A DNA stretch of 64,000 nt, from positions 46,242 through 110,241 of the forward strand of contig PDPU01000042.1 in assembly GCA_002746645.1 (NCBI GenBank). The letters run 5' to 3'. Made by a program: the position numbers and the translations under genes. Origin of the DNA: Gammaproteobacteria bacterium (GTDB lineage: Bacteria; Pseudomonadota; Gammaproteobacteria; Granulosicoccales; Granulosicoccaceae). Below are positions 60,950 through 64,000 of the stretch, piece after piece. Under the pieces are notes generated by a model, which made no database searches, was not told the DNA's origin, and saw only the letters and a program-made list of their open reading frames with translations. Position 1 is the first letter of the stretch. Every line of letters starts with the position of its first letter.

Positions 60950-61563
60950 GACAGACTTTCCATGTAAGGGCGCATTACATTGGCCACACGACACAGAGTG
61001 GCATAGCGCCAGAGGTCATCCATGCTCACACGCCTGGTTCGCCAGGCTTCCCGAAGCGCTTCCATCGCGACATCGAGGCCGATCTTGTTGCGGAACTTGA
61101 AACAGTCGGCCACGGTGCGGGAGACATTGGTCACGCGCACGGTCACGCCATCGATCTGGTGGTCGTCTATTCCGTCGGTCAGCGCAGCGCCGGAGAAACG
61201 CACGACGCGCAGCGGCGGATAGTCCATCTTCGGTGCACGCGCCTTGTTGGGAATCGCCAGCCAGACCTCGAATGGCGACTGCGTGGTGAGGTCGTGAACT
61301 CGCAGTGCCGACAGCAGGCAGACGATGGCTTGCGGGTGTTTTCGGGCCACCTCGGCCAGCGTGCCATGCTCGGATACGCTGCGATCGGGACGGGCATACA
61401 GACCGCGACCCACGCGAACGAGCAGTCCCTGCCGAACCAGCCGCGTGAGGGCGACACTGGGCAGACCCAGCGCATCGAGATCTCGCGGGCGTATGAGGCC
61501 GCGCTGGGCAGCGAGATCGAGAATGGTCTGGTGCGAAGTTTTCATGTCGCCAGGATGTTGCAT
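60946..61563 (-). CDS. AbiEi-type antitoxin/transcriptional regulator
   Basis: Antitoxin and autorepressor of the AbiE module (about 205 aa from ATG 61563; ATG 61545 is equally plausible). The N-terminal winged helix is visible in LAAQRGLIRPRDLDALGLP and LTRLVRQGLLVRVGRGLYA, followed by the AbiEi C-terminal domain: AIVCLLSALRVHDLTTQSP, then VTNVSRTVADCFKFRNKIG. It is first in the operon and overlaps the toxin gene by 4 bp. An inverted repeat just upstream is a likely operator. Confidence 0.87.
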   Translation of the reverse strand: MQHPGDMKTSHQTILDLAAQRGLIRPRDLDALGLPSVALTRLVRQGLLVRVGRGLYARPDRSVSEHGTLAEVARKHPQAIVCLLSALRVHDLTTQSPFEVWLAIPNKARAPKMDYPPLRVVRFSGAALTDGIDDHQIDGVTVRVTNVSRTVADCFKFRNKIGLDVAMEALREAWRTRRVSMDDLWRYATLCRVANVMRPYMESLS

Positions 61564-61565
61564 TG

Positions 61566-61593
61566 TGTCGGTAATTGTCAATATATACCGACA
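61566..61593. promoter_or_regulatory. AbiE operator-like inverted repeat
   Basis: TGTCGGTA (61566-61573) and TACCGACA (61586-61593) form a perfect 8-bp dyad with an AT-rich 12-bp spacer, directly upstream of the antitoxin start. AbiEi proteins are known to repress their own operons by binding paired repeats, so this is a good candidate site overlapping the promoter. Confidence 0.7.
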
Positions 61594-62015
61594 ATACGCA
61601 ACCAAGGTGGTTTCCTTCTCTCCCCAATGTTGCAATCCAACCGCTTGATTCGTCCGCGCGTAAATGGTTGAATTATAAGAGGAAGATTCGTGATCTTAGC
61701 GGGCTTTGGGTAGTTTTCAGGGAGCGAAACCGGAGCGAGGAATAGCCTGACGCAGGGCGTGCTGCGGAAATCGTCGTTTTTGCTGATGAGCGGGTGGCGG
61801 AAAAGTCCCCATAGGGCCAACCCGTCTCTTGCCAACTTGTCATCCGAATCCACCCTTGAATCATCCTTAGGTGTAGATCGCGGAATGGTTCAGTCCCGCG
61901 TCACTCCGTAACATCGAACAAGAGCAATACATCTCTTGCCGCGGTACGCAGGGATATCGTTGTCACGACAATGCGACGCTTCTCGCCGAACCATCGCCTA
62001 CCGGAGTTGACAGGC
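61594..62015. other. Intergenic region between abiEi and the hexapeptide-repeat gene
   Basis: About 420 bp between divergent genes with no supported ORF. It should hold the promoter of the downstream secreted protein. An A/T-rich patch at 61664-61690 is noticeable. No tRNA, att-like repeat or transposon end was recognised. Confidence 0.35.
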
Positions 62016-62018
62016 ATG

Positions 62019-63905
62019 ATGAACGGATCGACATATCGACATACCCGTTTCCTGCTACCCGTGATGGCGCTGTGCGCAGTCATGTCACTGCTGACACCTC
62101 AGAACACGGCCGCGCAGGGGTGCGAGATCGACCAGAGTGCCATACTGCTCGGCACCAACCTCGTCAATTGCATCTCGATCGGTCCGAACGTGAAGATGCT
62201 CTACGACGACGCCGATCTTGCCACGCCCAGATATGCCGCCGGCGTGACTTCGATCGGCAACGAAATGAACACTGCACGTTTCAACGTGGGCGAAAACAGC
62301 AAGATCTTCTACATGCGCTTCGGCGATGTGCGCGGTGGCAATCAGCAGCTTGGGCGCAACAGCCTGGCCCTGTGGTCCTACTTCGACAACACGAGCCTTG
62401 GCGATCACGGGCGCATCGACCGTCGCGCAACTCTGTCGGGCGACGAACGCACCATCGCCGGTGGCAACAACGTGACCATCGGCCGCAATACCCGGATAGA
62501 AGGTCCCTTCGGCACTGGCAACAACGTGACGATCGGAGACGCCGTACGGATAGATCAGAGCAACCGCTACGGTAGCAACGTGTTTGTCGGTGACGGAGGG
62601 GAACTCGGTACGGGGAGCGAATTCGGCAATCATGTGTACGTGGGCGAAAACCTGAACAGTGCTTTCGCATTGTCTTTGGGCGCCGGGGTCGTGATTGGCA
62701 ACGACTTCAGTGCCGCCCGCCAACGTATCGGTGACTACACCTACCTGCTGGACAATGTCACCCTCGGCGGTCGAAACTCCTCGACAGGCCAGGACAATTC
62801 CCTCGTGGGCAGCAATGTGATGCTCATGGAGAACTCGACGGTCGGTCAGGATGTGTCGCTCGGCAACAACACGCTGATCGGCCGTAACGTGAACATCGGC
62901 GACAACGCCACCATCGGTGAGGGTTCAATCGTGGTGTACGACGCCACGGTCGGTGACAATGCAACGATCCCCGCTAACAGTTATGTCTACTCGGATGGCA
63001 GCTACACGCCACTGGGCGGCTGGAGCAGCAGCGACTGTGCGAGCCATGCTGGCGCTGTCGTTATCGACAGTGACATGGACTGTGAAAACCGCGTGGGGGA
63101 AAACAGCAAAGTCGTGATGTCCACGGTGGGCTGGGGATCGGACATCGGTCCCGATTCGACCATAGTGGAATCCGAACTCGGCAATGCCACCTTCGGGGCG
63201 CGCTCGCATGTGGAGCGTGCCACGGTCGGGCAGCTTGAACTGCCTGCTACCTTCGGCATCGGCGCCGTGGTTCGCCAGGGTGCTCGCGTCGTGGCCGCCG
63301 AAGTGGGTGATCACGCCCGCATCGGAAGGAATGCGAGAATCCGCGGTGGACGCGGCCTGGACTTCATCCGCATCGGTAATGATCTGACCCTGGGCAACGA
63401 TGCACTCGTCCGGATTCGGCAGCTCGGCAACAATGCCGTCATCGGCAATGGCGCGCAGATCGGCGAAAGCACAAGTGCTGGCGATAACTTCTACATCGGC
63501 GACAATTCCCGGTGGGTAATCGGTGGCGATGTGGGTGATAACGTCAGCATCGGCAGGAATGCCATCGTCAACGGTGGGCTTTCCGCCGGCAACGGCGTTA
63601 CTCTCTGGCATTACACGGAAATCGGCTACAGCAACCGCTTCGGCAATGATGTGATGGTCGATGCCGGCACGGTAACCGGCAACGGTGTGCAACTCGGCAA
63701 CAACACCTGGATCATGTACAACACAGACATCGGCGATAACGTGACCACCGGGGAAAACGTGGTTGTCGGCTACCTCGTGAACATCGGAGAAGGTGCAACC
63801 ATCGGTGCGAACTCGATCGTCTCTGCGGGTGCTACCGTGCCACCCGGTGCGAGTATCCCGCCACGCAGCCTCGTGGATGCGAACGGTCAGGTATCGCCGC
63901 TCTAG
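62019..63905 (+). CDS. Secreted hexapeptide-repeat (left-handed beta-helix) protein
   Basis: A 628-aa protein with a signal peptide (LLPVMALCAVMSLLTPQNTAA) followed almost entirely by six-residue repeats of the [LIV]-G-x4 type, for example NVNIGDNATIGEGS and NVSIGRNAIVNGG. Such repeats fold as a left-handed beta-helix. Unlike hexapeptide acyltransferases, no catalytic histidine loop or acyl-CoA site is evident, and the helix is several times longer. A few segments (about residues 320-355, with two cysteines in SSSDCASHAGAVV and DMDCENRVG) interrupt it. A GGAG lies 12-15 nt before the ATG pair 62016/62019. A structural or adhesive role outside the cell is inferred. Confidence 0.75.
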   Translation: MNGSTYRHTRFLLPVMALCAVMSLLTPQNTAAQGCEIDQSAILLGTNLVNCISIGPNVKMLYDDADLATPRYAAGVTSIGNEMNTARFNVGENSKIFYMRFGDVRGGNQQLGRNSLALWSYFDNTSLGDHGRIDRRATLSGDERTIAGGNNVTIGRNTRIEGPFGTGNNVTIGDAVRIDQSNRYGSNVFVGDGGELGTGSEFGNHVYVGENLNSAFALSLGAGVVIGNDFSAARQRIGDYTYLLDNVTLGGRNSSTGQDNSLVGSNVMLMENSTVGQDVSLGNNTLIGRNVNIGDNATIGEGSIVVYDATVGDNATIPANSYVYSDGSYTPLGGWSSSDCASHAGAVVIDSDMDCENRVGENSKVVMSTVGWGSDIGPDSTIVESELGNATFGARSHVERATVGQLELPATFGIGAVVRQGARVVAAEVGDHARIGRNARIRGGRGLDFIRIGNDLTLGNDALVRIRQLGNNAVIGNGAQIGESTSAGDNFYIGDNSRWVIGGDVGDNVSIGRNAIVNGGLSAGNGVTLWHYTEIGYSNRFGNDVMVDAGTVTGNGVQLGNNTWIMYNTDIGDNVTTGENVVVGYLVNIGEGATIGANSIVSAGATVPPGASIPPRSLVDANGQVSPL

Positions 63906-64000
63906 CCCGGATGGATCACCAAGGTGCCCATCGAGTTGAGAAACCATCCCGTTTCGGGGGTGTCGACGCCAGGCATCGAGCAGTGGCGACCTGAACCGGG
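63906..64000. other. Window end, no gene recognised
   Basis: The last 95 bp after the hexapeptide-repeat gene show no supported feature. Confidence 0.3.

Noticed and set aside
54917..61600. Prophage or integrative element with defined ends
   Set aside because: No integrase, phage structural gene, tRNA or flanking direct repeat is visible, only a decayed IS3 fragment.
63906..64000. tRNA or other RNA gene at the window end
   Set aside because: No cloverleaf arms or conserved T-loop sequence could be found.

Overview
The window is GC-rich, densely coding DNA from a Gram-negative bacterium, most likely a gammaproteobacterium. Support comes from the clpS-clpA/infA neighbourhood (clpSA reading towards an opposite-strand infA), the crcB-serS pair, a full ccmABCDEFGH cytochrome c maturation operon, and many outer-membrane lipoproteins, beta-barrels and TonB-type proteins. 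I cannot name a genus. Codon use looks uniform except in the accessory stretch after about 54.9 kb.

Layout. (1) 0.1-11.4 kb is a Wzx/Wzy-type exopolysaccharide cluster: Wza-like export lipoprotein, chain-length protein (frameshifted), a tyrosine-kinase-like protein without its ATP-binding lysine, an outer-membrane barrel, GT4, flippase, GT2, polysaccharide deacetylase and an O-antigen ligase/polymerase (frameshifted). The gene order resembles exosortase-associated EPS loci, but no exosortase is in view. (2) 11.7-18.4 kb is housekeeping: clpS, clpA, infA, DUF1249 and DUF4124 proteins, crcB, serS. (3) 18.4-27.5 kb is a branched-chain-type ABC importer (LivGHMKF-like) interleaved with two acyl-CoA-ligase-like proteins and a thioesterase, so it probably takes up and activates an organic acid. 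(4) 27.6-33.8 kb is ccmABCDEFGH without ccmI. (5) 34.0-35.5 kb holds an XRE regulator and an orphan coiled-coil protein.

(6) 35.7-48.3 kb is the most unusual part. Six same-strand, mostly overlapping genes encode a membrane-fusion (HlyD) protein, an M50 site-2-protease/HlyD fusion, a second HlyD protein, a large surface-type protein with an LEPR-XLL-like N-terminal motif, a (Pro-Glu)n stalk and a C-terminal membrane segment, then a hybrid histidine kinase with two Hpt domains and a REC-GGDEF-EAL protein. I read this as a candidate c-di-GMP-linked system that exports, processes or anchors the surface protein. (7) 48.5-52.7 kb is a cobalamin-riboswitch-controlled BtuB-type receptor followed by a propeller-like outer-membrane lipoprotein, reminiscent of Bacteroides BtuG. 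(8) 52.8-54.7 kb is a two-gene SufC/SufB-like pair without other suf genes.

(9) 54.9-61.6 kb looks acquired: a Fic-fold protein with a non-canonical active site, an SLC13 transporter, an IS3 transposase remnant, an oxidoreductase/TetR divergent pair and an AbiE toxin-antitoxin operon whose toxin has an abnormal C-terminus. (10) 62.0-63.9 kb encodes a secreted hexapeptide-repeat (left-handed beta-helix) protein. Short tandem repeats occur throughout, in coding and intergenic DNA. No tRNA, rRNA or CRISPR array was recognised.
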